Part shown: positions 42,577 through 50,355 of the stretch, piece by piece | Layout of the letters: each line of letters begins with the position of its first letter | Numbering within the stretch: the first letter of the stretch is position 1 | DNA from: Dictyobacter formicarum | GTDB taxonomy: Bacteria > Chloroflexota > Ktedonobacteria > Ktedonobacterales > Ktedonobacteraceae | DNA: 64,000 nucleotides | Assembly: GCF_016587435.1 (NCBI RefSeq) | Contig: NZ_BNJJ01000007.1 | Location: 62,001-126,000, forward strand | Direction of reading: 5' to 3' | The notes under the pieces: generated by a model | What the model was told of the DNA's origin: nothing | What the model saw: only the letters and a program-made list of their open reading frames with translations | Database searches by the model: none | Translations under genes and position numbers: made by a program

Positions 42577-44292
42577 TCATTTTGGCATATAGCGGTAGAG
42601 AACGTAGTTGTCTATTTCGTAGCGCTTGTATTTACCAGGTGGCTGTTTCGCCATTCTTTTATCCAGCCAGTCAAGACAATCATATTCTGTCGTAGTCAGA
42701 TTGGGATCTTTGGGACACATCCAGGACGCCTCTTTATCTTGATGGACGATAGTATAGAATGGTGGATAACGGTTGTGCGAGGGGTTGAGATGGTGATTGA
42801 TAACACCACAAATGATGTTTTCCTTGCTCGCAAAGACCAGGCTATAACAGCTCCAGTAATCCGTGTACAGGTGTTTCACCCCGAGATGTTCCAGTTGCGC
42901 AACCAGATCGGTGCGTTGCGCATCGGAGACCTGCGCCTTTGGAACCTCGCTAAAAGCGATCACGGTGCCTGTGACCAGGATAACTGCCACAGCAGCCAGG
43001 ATGACGCGGCTACTGTAGGAGCGGACGCGCTGCCAGAATGCTTGCGAATGCAGTTTGCTGGCGGCACTCCATAAAGGATCAATCAAAGCAGGCAGGATGA
43101 TCAGCAGACCGATGAGGTAGCGAGCATGATAACCTGGCTGGTTAAAGGGTCCGGTACTACGGATAAAGACTGCAATGACGCCAATCGCGGCGCCGACCAT
43201 CAGTAATTGCGAGATCCGGCTCACCAACAATCGATGGCGCTCCTCCTCAGTGAACGTTTGCTTGTCTCGAATAAAACGCTGTAAGAGCAGGAGGGTAAAA
43301 ATCAGAGCCGTCAAGATCAGCAAGAGATAGCCGCCCCCCCAGGCCGTCTGAACAATACCACATTGCAAGGTGCGGGGAGTATTATCTCCCAGGAAGGGAT
43401 ATTCGATCACCGGACAAAATGGGAAGCCGGTTGCCGTCGGGATGGTCACCTGCACGGTCTCTACTATATTATGCCAGAGCCCCACCGTAGCCAGCGGGTC
43501 TTCGCCCGAGCCATGCGCCAGATTGAAGAGAGTCACAAAAGGATTCAAGCCTCGGCCCATGCTAAACCAGAGCGATGGGAAGAGGCCAATGAGGACGCCA
43601 ACACCAGCCAGTAGCCAGCCGCCCCAGATAAGCAATTCGCGCCAGCAAAAAACGAGTATCAGCATGCCGGCCATGGCCAGAAACGGCAACACAATCATAT
43701 CGCTCCACATACCCAGACCGGCGACCACGCCAAACGCGCCATACATTGGAAGACGCAGGAGCCGCACACGGGCCGAAACGCGGCGTCGATAGGTCAGCGC
43801 CAGCCACACCGCGATCAGGAAAGCAAGAGAGCCAAAGAGCAGAGTTTGTGAGGAACCACCAGTAGCAATAGTCTGGCGCGTCAAATAAGGGATCGATCCT
43901 ACGCTCAACAGACCCAGCGTGACCAGGGCCAGCTTCTTGGAAAAGAGCAGGCTGGTCAACCAGTACATACAGACAAAAAAGAGGCCGACCATCAGTACGA
44001 CCCCCAGGCGCAGCGCCATCAGCGAAGGGCCACCAAAAAGATGGAAAAACAGGGCACCCAGGTATGCCTCAATGTCCCCCATATAATCTTGCCCATAAAA
44101 AATCGTGGGGTGCTCGCCATGATAAGCGATGTTATAGGCCATGGTAGCCATAACGCCTTCATCGCCATTCGTGGGCGGCCAGTGCAAAGCCAACAAAATA
44201 ACCCGCAAGCCGACCGCGAACGCAATAATCGCGGCGGCTGCCATCCCATAGGTATTCTTTTTTATATACTTCAAAATATGCACACCAGGCAA
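42577..44292 (-). CDS. GT39/GT-C type membrane glycosyltransferase
   Basis: A 571-residue protein with about eleven membrane segments. After TM1 comes the acidic motif of GT-C enzymes in HWPPTNGDEGVMATMAYNIAYHGEHPTIFYGQDYMGDIEAYLGALFFHLFG (Asp-Glu in GDEG). The last 140 residues form a soluble extracytoplasmic domain (VAQLEHLGVKHLYTDYWSCYSLVFASKENIICGV ...). Such enzymes use polyprenyl-phosphate sugars to modify lipids, proteins or glycans outside the membrane. The donor and acceptor are unknown. A strong terminator follows directly. Confidence 0.85.
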   Translation of the reverse strand: MPGVHILKYIKKNTYGMAAAAIIAFAVGLRVILLALHWPPTNGDEGVMATMAYNIAYHGEHPTIFYGQDYMGDIEAYLGALFFHLFGGPSLMALRLGVVLMVGLFFVCMYWLTSLLFSKKLALVTLGLLSVGSIPYLTRQTIATGGSSQTLLFGSLAFLIAVWLALTYRRRVSARVRLLRLPMYGAFGVVAGLGMWSDMIVLPFLAMAGMLILVFCWRELLIWGGWLLAGVGVLIGLFPSLWFSMGRGLNPFVTLFNLAHGSGEDPLATVGLWHNIVETVQVTIPTATGFPFCPVIEYPFLGDNTPRTLQCGIVQTAWGGGYLLLILTALIFTLLLLQRFIRDKQTFTEEERHRLLVSRISQLLMVGAAIGVIAVFIRSTGPFNQPGYHARYLIGLLIILPALIDPLWSAASKLHSQAFWQRVRSYSSRVILAAVAVILVTGTVIAFSEVPKAQVSDAQRTDLVAQLEHLGVKHLYTDYWSCYSLVFASKENIICGVINHHLNPSHNRYPPFYTIVHQDKEASWMCPKDPNLTTTEYDCLDWLDKRMAKQPPGKYKRYEIDNYVLYRYMPK

Positions 44293-44603
44293 GGGTGCCT
44301 CCTCAATTGAAATAAAGTAAAGGCATACGTCGCTGCTTATTCTGACATGTAAACAAACAACAAATTATAAGTATCAGGCGTTCTCATTTTACTCATCTAC
44401 AAAATGAGCGTCAATAAATTAGTATATTTCGTAGTGAAATATACCATAGCACAAGAAAAAGCATGCCTATCCCCATTACTATACCAGATTGAAAATTGTC
44501 ATTGTTATTTTTATCCGGACCTTAGGGGACAGAACTAGGGTCTTGTCCGTATGGACGGCTCTCCACCTTTGGCAGTATGCTGTGCCGAGATCATACATAT
44601 ATT

Positions 44604-44647
44604 TTAGGTGTTCTAATGGCACGTATTAGGTGTTCTAATGGCACGTA
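44604..44647. repeat. Perfect tandem duplication, 22 bp x 2
   Basis: The unit is 22 bases and contains AGGTGTTCTAATGGCACGTA; both copies are identical and adjoin. It lies just left of a hairpin repeat, in the 580-base gap between the membrane glycosyltransferase and the YtkA-like gene. It may be a slippage scar or a repeat left by an insertion. Confidence 0.75.
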
Positions 44648-44656
44648 TTTTTGCTA

Positions 44657-44780
44657 TTTATGTGATGGTGGAAAAAGTGCGCCTGGCGCACTTTTTCCAC
44701 CATCACATAAAAGGGGCTCGGGCGTGCATGCACCCGCCCGTACGGGGGTGCTTTGCTTCCCATTAGTGATGGGGTTCAGA
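44657..44780 (+). repeat. Hairpin repeat, subfamily 3 (copy 1)
   Basis: A perfect hairpin with 27-base arms and a one-base loop (44657-44711), with GGAAAAAGTGCGCC in the inner arm, much like hairpin two at 41375-41431. The tail CCCGCCCGTACGGGGGTGCT followed by TTCCCAT and GATGGG.TTCAGAC matches the region at 49582-49655. Confidence 0.75.
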
Positions 44781-44785
44781 CACAT

Positions 44786-44850
44786 TGTCAGCAATACGGC
44801 GTATTGTCAGGAGCTCAAATCCGACTTACAATGTCAGTAGCTCAAATTCA
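44786..44850. mobile_element. Possible solo end of an insertion sequence (IS21-like repeats)
   Basis: TGTCAG occurs three times in the same direction (44786, 44805, 44832). The last two extend to TGTCAGGAGCTCAAATCC and TGTCAGTAGCTCAAATTC. Repeated TGTCA-headed sites are typical of the ends of IS21-family elements, where the transposase binds. No transposase gene is near, so this would be a leftover end. Confidence 0.35.
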
Positions 44851-44872
44851 GTTCAAGCTATAGCGGGGTAAT

Positions 44873-45259
44873 ATGCGCATCAGACCTTTTTTCTGGCTCA
44901 TTCTGGGGATTGCCTGTGTATGCGTGACAATACTGGCTTTTCTCTATCAACCATATGTCCCGGTGTCGTTACAGGTTCAGATGGAGCAGAAACAATTTAT
45001 GGCCAGCGGCCCATCCACGCTGAAATTGCAGCTGACCGATCCAGATGGGCTGCCAATTGATGAGGCCCTGGTCATTCCCAGCGCACGCATGACGAATATG
45101 GATATGACCGCCCTCCATAATCGTGTCGTGCCGCGCGGCCATGGCGTCTACGAGGTCAACCTGGACCTGTATATGGCTGGTCCCTGGTCGATCACGATTC
45201 AAACACAGGCCCGAGGCTTTAAGCCACAACAGCAAACTTTGCAGGTCAACGTGATTTGA
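44873..45259 (+). CDS. YtkA/FixH-like exported domain protein
   Basis: A 128-residue protein with one N-terminal membrane anchor (FFWLILGIACVCVTILAFLY, residues 6-25) and an external beta-sandwich. The sandwich has STLKLQLTDPDGLPIDEALVIPSARMTNMDMTALHNRVVPRGHGVYEVNLDLYMAGPWSITIQTQ. The MTNMDM motif and the GxGxYEVxLxLxMAGPW pattern are typical of YtkA-like domains, which in relatives may bind copper through Met residues or help assemble respiratory oxidases. No cytochrome genes are adjacent. It lies alone upstream of a two-component system. Confidence 0.8.
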   Translation: MRIRPFFWLILGIACVCVTILAFLYQPYVPVSLQVQMEQKQFMASGPSTLKLQLTDPDGLPIDEALVIPSARMTNMDMTALHNRVVPRGHGVYEVNLDLYMAGPWSITIQTQARGFKPQQQTLQVNVI

Positions 45260-45413
45260 TGCCACCGCCACGAATTCAGATCGCACACGCATGCTCGACA
45301 AACCAGGCAGAAACATGACAGCTAAACATAGCCGCCTTTGACCTGGTCGTCGTTCTGATTTATAGTAACAACGGGTTCAGCATATTAAGCGCAACAACAA
45401 GCATACAGGTAAG

Positions 45414-46550
45414 ATGCACTCTTGTAGAGTGGATGGATACATTGGAAGGGATGTGTTTCAGGTGAGCAAAGTTGTCCATAATTTGACTGGCTGGCTGAAA
45501 AACTGGCATCTCTCACTATTCGAGAAGGTTATTCTCGTGAACAGTTTGATGCTGTTAGTAGAGGCGCTGGCCGCTCTCTGGGTTACCAGCCATCAGCTAG
45601 AGGTGCATCACTACCTGATCGATACGATTTTTATCGTGCTGGCCACCCTCTTTACATTGTTCGCCAATATCATGCTGTTGCGCGCCAGTTTTCGACCTCT
45701 CTTTGCGCTCATCAATACTATCAGGGCCGTGGGCGCGGGTCAGACGCAAGAGCGGGCCAGGGTTTCGGCCTCTACCTGGGAGATTAACGAGCTGGCACAG
45801 TCATTTAATAGTATGATGGATCGCCTGGAGGCGGCCAGGCGTGAACGCACACAGGTCATTTTGCAGGCACAGGAGCATGAGCGGCGGCGCATCGGCATGG
45901 AGCTGCACGATGAAACCGGCCAGAACCTGACCGCCTTACTGATCCACGCCGAGGTCTTGCACCAGCATTTCCAGGATCTCTCAGCCGCCGGCCTGACGGA
46001 GAAGACGCGCGACCAATTGGATAGCGAACTGCAACAGCTCAATCACCTGACTCAATTATCGCTCGAAAATGTGCGTGTGCTGGCCCAGCAACTGCGACCA
46101 AGCGTGCTGGATGATCTGGGCTTGCTGGCAGCTTTTCGCTGGCTAGGCGAAGACAGCGCTCAACGGCTGCGCCTTCAGGTCGAGCTGGATCTACAACAGA
46201 TCGAACCTATTATCAAAGACCTTCCTGCCAGCTACGAGACCGCCCTCTTCCGTATCGCCCAGGAAAGCCTGACCAACGTAGCACGCCATGCCCATGCCCA
46301 GAATGTGCTGATCTCCCTACTACTGAAGCAGCAGCATATCTACTTAACCATCCAGGATGACGGCACCGGCTATCAAGCAGGTCTAAAGAAGGCGGGCACA
46401 GGCATTCTGGGCATGAGGGAACGAGCCACCTCGCTGGGGGGCACATTGAATATTATCAGTCATAGTCAGCAGGGAACAACCGTGCAGGCAGTGCTGCCGT
46501 GGCCAGCGCCGCGACACACGATAGCCAGCATAGAAGAGGATAAAGGATAA
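45414..46550 (+). CDS. Membrane histidine kinase with HAMP domain, NarL-partner type
   Basis: A 378-residue kinase. Two membrane segments (about 40-62 and 72-96) lie close together with almost no external sensor loop. A HAMP domain follows (RPLFALINTIRAVGAGQ ... INELAQSFNSMMDRLEAA), then the HisKA_3 domain with phospho-His in EHERRRIGMELHDETGQNLTALLIH and the catalytic domain (SLTNVARHAHAQ, DDGTGY, GILGMRERATSLGGTL). The exact start is unsure: ATG 45414, or GTG 45453 or 45462 nearer a GGAAGGG. It is followed after seven bases by its response regulator and then by a GH32 gene. With so small an external part it may sense membrane state. Confidence 0.9.
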   Translation: MHSCRVDGYIGRDVFQVSKVVHNLTGWLKNWHLSLFEKVILVNSLMLLVEALAALWVTSHQLEVHHYLIDTIFIVLATLFTLFANIMLLRASFRPLFALINTIRAVGAGQTQERARVSASTWEINELAQSFNSMMDRLEAARRERTQVILQAQEHERRRIGMELHDETGQNLTALLIHAEVLHQHFQDLSAAGLTEKTRDQLDSELQQLNHLTQLSLENVRVLAQQLRPSVLDDLGLLAAFRWLGEDSAQRLRLQVELDLQQIEPIIKDLPASYETALFRIAQESLTNVARHAHAQNVLISLLLKQQHIYLTIQDDGTGYQAGLKKAGTGILGMRERATSLGGTLNIISHSQQGTTVQAVLPWPAPRHTIASIEEDKG

Positions 46551-46557
46551 CAGCGCT

Positions 46558-47292
46558 ATGTCAGAAGAGAACGCAGCCCGGGAGAAGATTCGCATCCTCC
46601 TGGCCGATGACCACGATCTGCTACGACACGGCCTCAAGCTGCTCTTCGAGGCCCAACCAGACATGCTGGTCGTCGGCGAAGCCCGCAACGGAAGGGAGGC
46701 CATCGAGCAGGTAAGCGAGCAAAAGCCTGATGTCGTGGTGATGGATATCAGCATGGCCGAAATGGACGGACTGGAGGCCTGCCAGCGTATCCGCAAGCTC
46801 CACCCTGACATCCAGGTGCTCATCCTCACCATGCACGAGAGTGAAGAATATTTCTTGCAGGCGCTCCGCATTGGAGCCGCCGGCTACCTGGTCAAGAAGG
46901 CCGCCCCGACAGAGTTGAGCACAGCTGTGCGCACACTGGCGCAGGGGGGAGCCTACCTCTATCCCGGTCTGGCCAAAGCTTTGATTCGAGCCTATGTTTC
47001 TACCCATGACTATCCCCAGACCAGACTAAGTAGCCTGAAAACGGCCACGAAAGAGAAAAATGCCTCACTGGGCCACGCGCTCGACGTGTTAACGCCGCGC
47101 GAGGTCGAGGTATTAACATATGTGGCTGAAGGCAAGACCAACCAGGAGATCGCCGATATGCTGGTACTCAGCATCAAGACGGTTCAGGCCCACCGCGCCA
47201 ATGTCATGGATAAGCTGGGGTTGCACGACATCACGCAGCTGGTGCGCTTCGCGATCCATCATGGCTTGATTCCAGCCGAACCCTATCTTTGA
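46558..47292 (+). CDS. NarL/FixJ family response regulator
   Basis: A 244-residue regulator. The receiver has LLADDHDLLRHGLKLLFEAQPDM, the phospho-Asp in DVVVMDISMAEMDG and the Lys in GYLVKKAAPTEL. A 30-residue linker is rich in charged residues. The LuxR helix-turn-helix reads LTPREVEVLTYVAEGKTNQEIADMLVLSIKTVQAHRANVMDKLGLHDITQLVRFAI. It is the partner of the kinase just upstream. The GH32 gene starts 29 bases after its stop, so sugar hydrolysis may be within its regulon. Confidence 0.95.
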   Translation: MSEENAAREKIRILLADDHDLLRHGLKLLFEAQPDMLVVGEARNGREAIEQVSEQKPDVVVMDISMAEMDGLEACQRIRKLHPDIQVLILTMHESEEYFLQALRIGAAGYLVKKAAPTELSTAVRTLAQGGAYLYPGLAKALIRAYVSTHDYPQTRLSSLKTATKEKNASLGHALDVLTPREVEVLTYVAEGKTNQEIADMLVLSIKTVQAHRANVMDKLGLHDITQLVRFAIHHGLIPAEPYL

Positions 47293-47321
47293 AAGTATTT
47301 TGCAGTCAAGGATGATTTTAT

Positions 47322-48698
47322 ATGCAGATCAAACATCACAACGACCATCATCGTACCGCCTATCATTTCCAGGCGCCTTCCAACTGGATGAACGATCCCA
47401 ATGGGTTAGTGCAATGGAAGGGCAATTATCACCTCTTCTACCAGTATCACCCACATGGTCCCCTGCCTGGCAAGATCCATTGGGGACACGCCATGAGCTC
47501 GGACCTGCTGCACTGGACCCATCTGCCCATAGCCCTGTCGCCCACCGATGGTGGACCCGATGAGGATGGCTGCTGGTCTGGCTGTATGGTAAACGACCAT
47601 GGCACCCCTACCATCATTTACAGTGGCAATGCGCATGGTCGCCAGCTCCCATGTATCGCCACCAGCGCGGATGATGATCTACTTACCTGGCAAAAATATA
47701 CGGGAAACCCCGTACTGCCTGACTGGCCGGCTGAATTGGATATCGTTGAGTTTCGCGACCACTGCGTCTGGCAGGAAAGTGAGATGTGGTACCAGGTTAT
47801 TGGCTCAGGCATCAAAGGGGTTGGAGGGACCGCCCTGCTCTATCGCTCACCGGATCTGCTGCAATGGGAATACCTGCAGCCTTTGTGCGTCGGCAACAAA
47901 GCCGAAAGCGGCACCATGTGGGAATGTCCCGATTTCTTCCCGCTCGGGGATAAACACGTCCTGACCGTCTCATCGATTCCCGATGGCCTGGTCTACTATT
48001 TTATTGGCACCTATCAAAACTTTACTTTCACGCCAGAAAGCCAGGGAGTCCTGGATGGTAGCCGGCACTTCTATGCCCCGCAGTCTATCCGCGATGACCA
48101 GGGGCGCCGCTTAATGTTTGGCTGGCTACGGGAGGGACGTGACGATACAGACTTGCAGCTAGCCGGTTGGGCCGGCGCCATGTCCCTGCCGCGCATCCTC
48201 TCACTACAGCCAGGTGCCACACTCGGCATCGAGCCAGCCCCCGAGATCGCACAGCTACGTCGCGATCATCACGCGGTCGAGCCCCGAACGATTACAGGCC
48301 ACCAGACCGTGATCGAGCAGTTGTTCACCAACGCCCTGGAAATCATGCTGGATATTGACAGCCAGGCGGCAACCAGTTGTGGGCTAGCCCTTCAGGATAG
48401 CGCATATCCCGAGGAGAGTATCTACATCAGCCTGCAAGGGTCCGGGCTGAGCATCGAGGCGAAAAACGGCAGCGCGAAGCTGGAGCGTGAGCAATATCCT
48501 CTCACACCCGGCCGCCATACGCTACACATCTTCCTCGACGGCTCGGTCCTGGAAATATTCATCGATGCCAGCGCCTGCCTGACCGAGCGCTTCTATCATT
48601 CGGCCCCTCGACAACTCAACCTGAGCCTCTTCGCCAATGGCGGAGAAGCCACACTCCACCAGTTGGACGTCTGGGAGATGGCTTCGATCTGGCGATAG
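47322..48698 (+). CDS. GH32 beta-fructofuranosidase (sucrose/fructan hydrolase)
   Basis: A 458-residue glycoside hydrolase of family 32. The nucleophile Asp25 is in NWMNDPNGLVQW; the RDP-type motif is EFRDHCVWQ with its Asp stabiliser; the acid/base Glu is in MWECPDFF. The C-terminal beta-sandwich (about 320-455) ends LHIFLDGSVLEIFIDASACLTERFY, typical of the family. It has no signal peptide, so it acts in the cytoplasm on sucrose, sucrose-6-phosphate or short fructans. No fructokinase or transporter is adjacent. It directly follows the two-component genes in the same direction. Confidence 0.93.
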   Translation: MQIKHHNDHHRTAYHFQAPSNWMNDPNGLVQWKGNYHLFYQYHPHGPLPGKIHWGHAMSSDLLHWTHLPIALSPTDGGPDEDGCWSGCMVNDHGTPTIIYSGNAHGRQLPCIATSADDDLLTWQKYTGNPVLPDWPAELDIVEFRDHCVWQESEMWYQVIGSGIKGVGGTALLYRSPDLLQWEYLQPLCVGNKAESGTMWECPDFFPLGDKHVLTVSSIPDGLVYYFIGTYQNFTFTPESQGVLDGSRHFYAPQSIRDDQGRRLMFGWLREGRDDTDLQLAGWAGAMSLPRILSLQPGATLGIEPAPEIAQLRRDHHAVEPRTITGHQTVIEQLFTNALEIMLDIDSQAATSCGLALQDSAYPEESIYISLQGSGLSIEAKNGSAKLEREQYPLTPGRHTLHIFLDGSVLEIFIDASACLTERFYHSAPRQLNLSLFANGGEATLHQLDVWEMASIWR

Positions 48699-48747
48699 AT
48701 ACCATACCGTTCGCAAAAACACCATTCTTTTAGAATATGTCTGAAGC

Positions 48748-49058
48748 CCATAGGGATGGGTTTCAGACCCATTCTAATACTCGCGACTACTCGCGACGCT
48801 GATGGAGACAGAATCACATTGACTTACTTTTATTTATATGCCATTGTGTATAGTATGTTACACTATATATGCCATGAGTTTACAAATAAGTCATCCTTGT
48901 TTCCATTCTTCCAAACTCCTGTGTCTATATTTCTTATGTAGTTTATTGTGTAGATGTCCACTTCCAACCAACACGCGATGAGAAGCAGGCCAGGGATGGT
49001 GACAAACTGCGTCACACCTGAATCCACAAGGAACACAACAGAGGAAGGGGCACCAATC
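48748..49058 (+). promoter_or_regulatory. Leader and promoter region of Cys-rich peptide gene 1 (duplicated)
   Basis: This region is nearly the same as 49627-49929 ahead of the second peptide gene. It holds CACATTGACTTACTTTTATT, a TATAGT, the repeated ATATGCCAT and a partial inverted repeat TATAGT...ACTATA, all AT-rich and likely the promoter and control site. The ribosome site GAGGAAGGGG is just before the ATG. A frame starting at 48954 is in phase with the peptide, but has no ribosome site, so I treat it as untranslated. Confidence 0.6.
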
Positions 49059-49451
49059 ATGAATGATGACAGCCAGGCAAAAGCTCTAAAGCTTTCTGAA
49101 AAATTTGTCGATTTCATCGATCTGACCGACGAAAACCTGGAAGAGGTCGCTATTCTGGAGTTTGGCATTCAAGGCGGTGTGGACTGCGCTAACTGCGGTG
49201 GGGGTGGGGGCTGCGCTAACTGCAGTGGGGGTGGGGGCTGCGCTAACTGCGGTGGGGGTTGCCGTCGAGGTGGGGGTTGCGGTTGCGGTTGCGGTTGCGC
49301 TTGCAGTGGTGGGAGCTGCAGTGGTTGCGGTTGCGGTTGCGGTTGCATTGATTATGGTGGGGGTTGCGGTGGTGGTGGGAATTGCGGGCGTTGCAGTGGT
49401 TGCGCGTGCGGCTGCCCTAGTGCCTGCCCTAGCTGCGGTAGGAGTAGGTGA
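49059..49451 (+). CDS. Cys/Gly-rich RiPP-like precursor peptide 1
   Basis: A 130-residue peptide. The leader (1-40) is MNDDSQAKALKLSEKFVDFI followed by DLTDENLEEVAILEFGIQGG, ending in GG. The core (41-130) has 25 Cys in 90 residues, with three CAN-C units spaced by Gly runs (CANCGGGGG type), a run of alternating Gly-Cys, and a CPSACPSCGRSR end. The leader is almost identical to that of peptide 2 at 49930-50271, while the cores differ completely, the pattern expected for ribosomally made and modified peptides. Possible products are azole-, thioether- or disulfide-rich peptides or a metal-binding peptide. No modifying enzyme is in the window. I cannot assign a class. Confidence 0.7.
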   Translation: MNDDSQAKALKLSEKFVDFIDLTDENLEEVAILEFGIQGGVDCANCGGGGGCANCSGGGGCANCGGGCRRGGGCGCGCGCACSGGSCSGCGCGCGCIDYGGGCGGGGNCGRCSGCACGCPSACPSCGRSR

Positions 49452-49527
49452 TGGAGTAGGTTTGGCGGTGATGCCTGTAGTAGCGTTTATAGCCCGGGTC
49501 AGGGCAGTGACGGATGACCGACTACTC

Positions 49528-49655
49528 TTTTAAGAGAGAGTCTTACTCCCATCATGATGGGAGTAAGACTCTCTCTTAAAAACTCGGGCGCGTATGCGCC
49601 CGCCCGTACGGGGGTGCTGTGTTTCCCATAGGGATGGGCTTCAGACCCATTCTAA
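49528..49655 (+). repeat. Perfect 54-bp palindrome and tail, hairpin subfamily 3 (copy 2)
   Basis: The sequence at 49528-49581 is fully self-complementary with no loop: arms of 27 bases, starting TTTTAAGAGAGAGTCTTACT. The tail CCCGCCCGTACGGGGGTGCT matches that at 44712-44780. It lies 77 bases after the stop codon of peptide 1, where it may end the transcript although the T-run is missing. Confidence 0.75.
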
Positions 49656-49929
49656 TACGCGCGACGCTGATGGAGGCAGAATCACATTGACTTACTTTTA
49701 TTTATATGCCATTGTGTATAGTATAATATTACACTATATATGCCATGAATTTACAAATAAGTCATCATTGTTTTCATTCTTCCAAACTCCTGTGTCTATA
49801 TTTCTTATGTAGTTTATTGTGTAGATGTCCACTTCCAACCAACACGCGATGAGAAGCATGCCAGGGATGGTGACAAACTACGTCATACCCGAATCCACAA
49901 GGAACACAACAGAGGAAGGGGCGCCAGTC
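49627..49929 (+). promoter_or_regulatory. Leader and promoter region of Cys-rich peptide gene 2 (duplicate)
   Basis: Near-identical copy of 48748-49058, including the TTGACT, TATAGT and ATATGCCAT elements and the GAGGAAGGGG ribosome site. A short insertion (TATAATATTACAC) makes the TATA region slightly different. Both peptide genes are therefore likely to be switched on together. Confidence 0.6.
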
Positions 49930-50271
49930 ATGAATGATGACAACCAAACAAAAGCTGTAAAGCTTTCTGAAAAATTTGTCGATTTCATCGATCTGACCGA
50001 CAAAAACCTGGAAGAAGTCGCTATTCTGGAGTTTGGCATTCAAGGCGGTGCCATTAGCAAACAGAACTTTGACTGCGCTTGTGTCTGCGGTGCTTACTGC
50101 GAGGGGAACCGCTGCGGTGCTTACTGCACGGGAAGCTGCGCTGCTTACTGCGGTGATTACTGCAGTGCTTACTGCACGGGAAGCTGCGGTGCTTACTGCG
50201 GTGAGCCCTGCAGTAGGGGCTGCGGTGGGGGCTGCGGTTGCGGTGGGTGTGGCAGGAGGAGGCGTAGGTGA
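49930..50271 (+). CDS. Cys/Tyr-repeat RiPP-like precursor peptide 2
   Basis: A 113-residue peptide. Its 40-residue leader differs from that of peptide 1 at only four places and also ends FGIQGG. The core (41-113) has 17 Cys in 73 residues and is built of four-residue steps starting with Cys: CGAY, CTGS, CAAY, CGDY, CSAY, CTGS, CGAY, CGEP, then a Gly-Cys part and the basic end GRRRRR. A Cys at every fourth position, with Tyr before the next Cys, is a strong periodic pattern suited to regular cross-links or metal sites. The gene arose with peptide 1 by tandem duplication of about 0.87 kb, followed by replacement of the core. No modifying or export gene adjoins; an MFS carrier lies 0.57 kb downstream. 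Confidence 0.7.
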   Translation: MNDDNQTKAVKLSEKFVDFIDLTDKNLEEVAILEFGIQGGAISKQNFDCACVCGAYCEGNRCGAYCTGSCAAYCGDYCSAYCTGSCGAYCGEPCSRGCGGGCGCGGCGRRRRR

Positions 50272-50355
50272 TGTAATAGGTTTTGCGCGGTTCCTGTAGT
50301 AGCGTTTATAGCCCGGCTCATGACAGTGACGGATGACCGACTACTCTTTTCAGAG

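Noticed and set aside
48954..49058. Longer start for peptide 1 (and likewise 49825 for peptide 2)
   Set aside because: The 35 extra codons lack a ribosome site and vary like untranslated sequence, while GAGGAAGGGG stands before the inner ATG in both copies.
49162..49533. Ala/Val-rich 123-codon frame overlapping Cys-rich peptide 1
   Set aside because: It is the shifted reading of the same GC-rich repeats (AVGVGAALTAVGVG) and has no ribosome site; the Cys-rich frame has the conserved leader.
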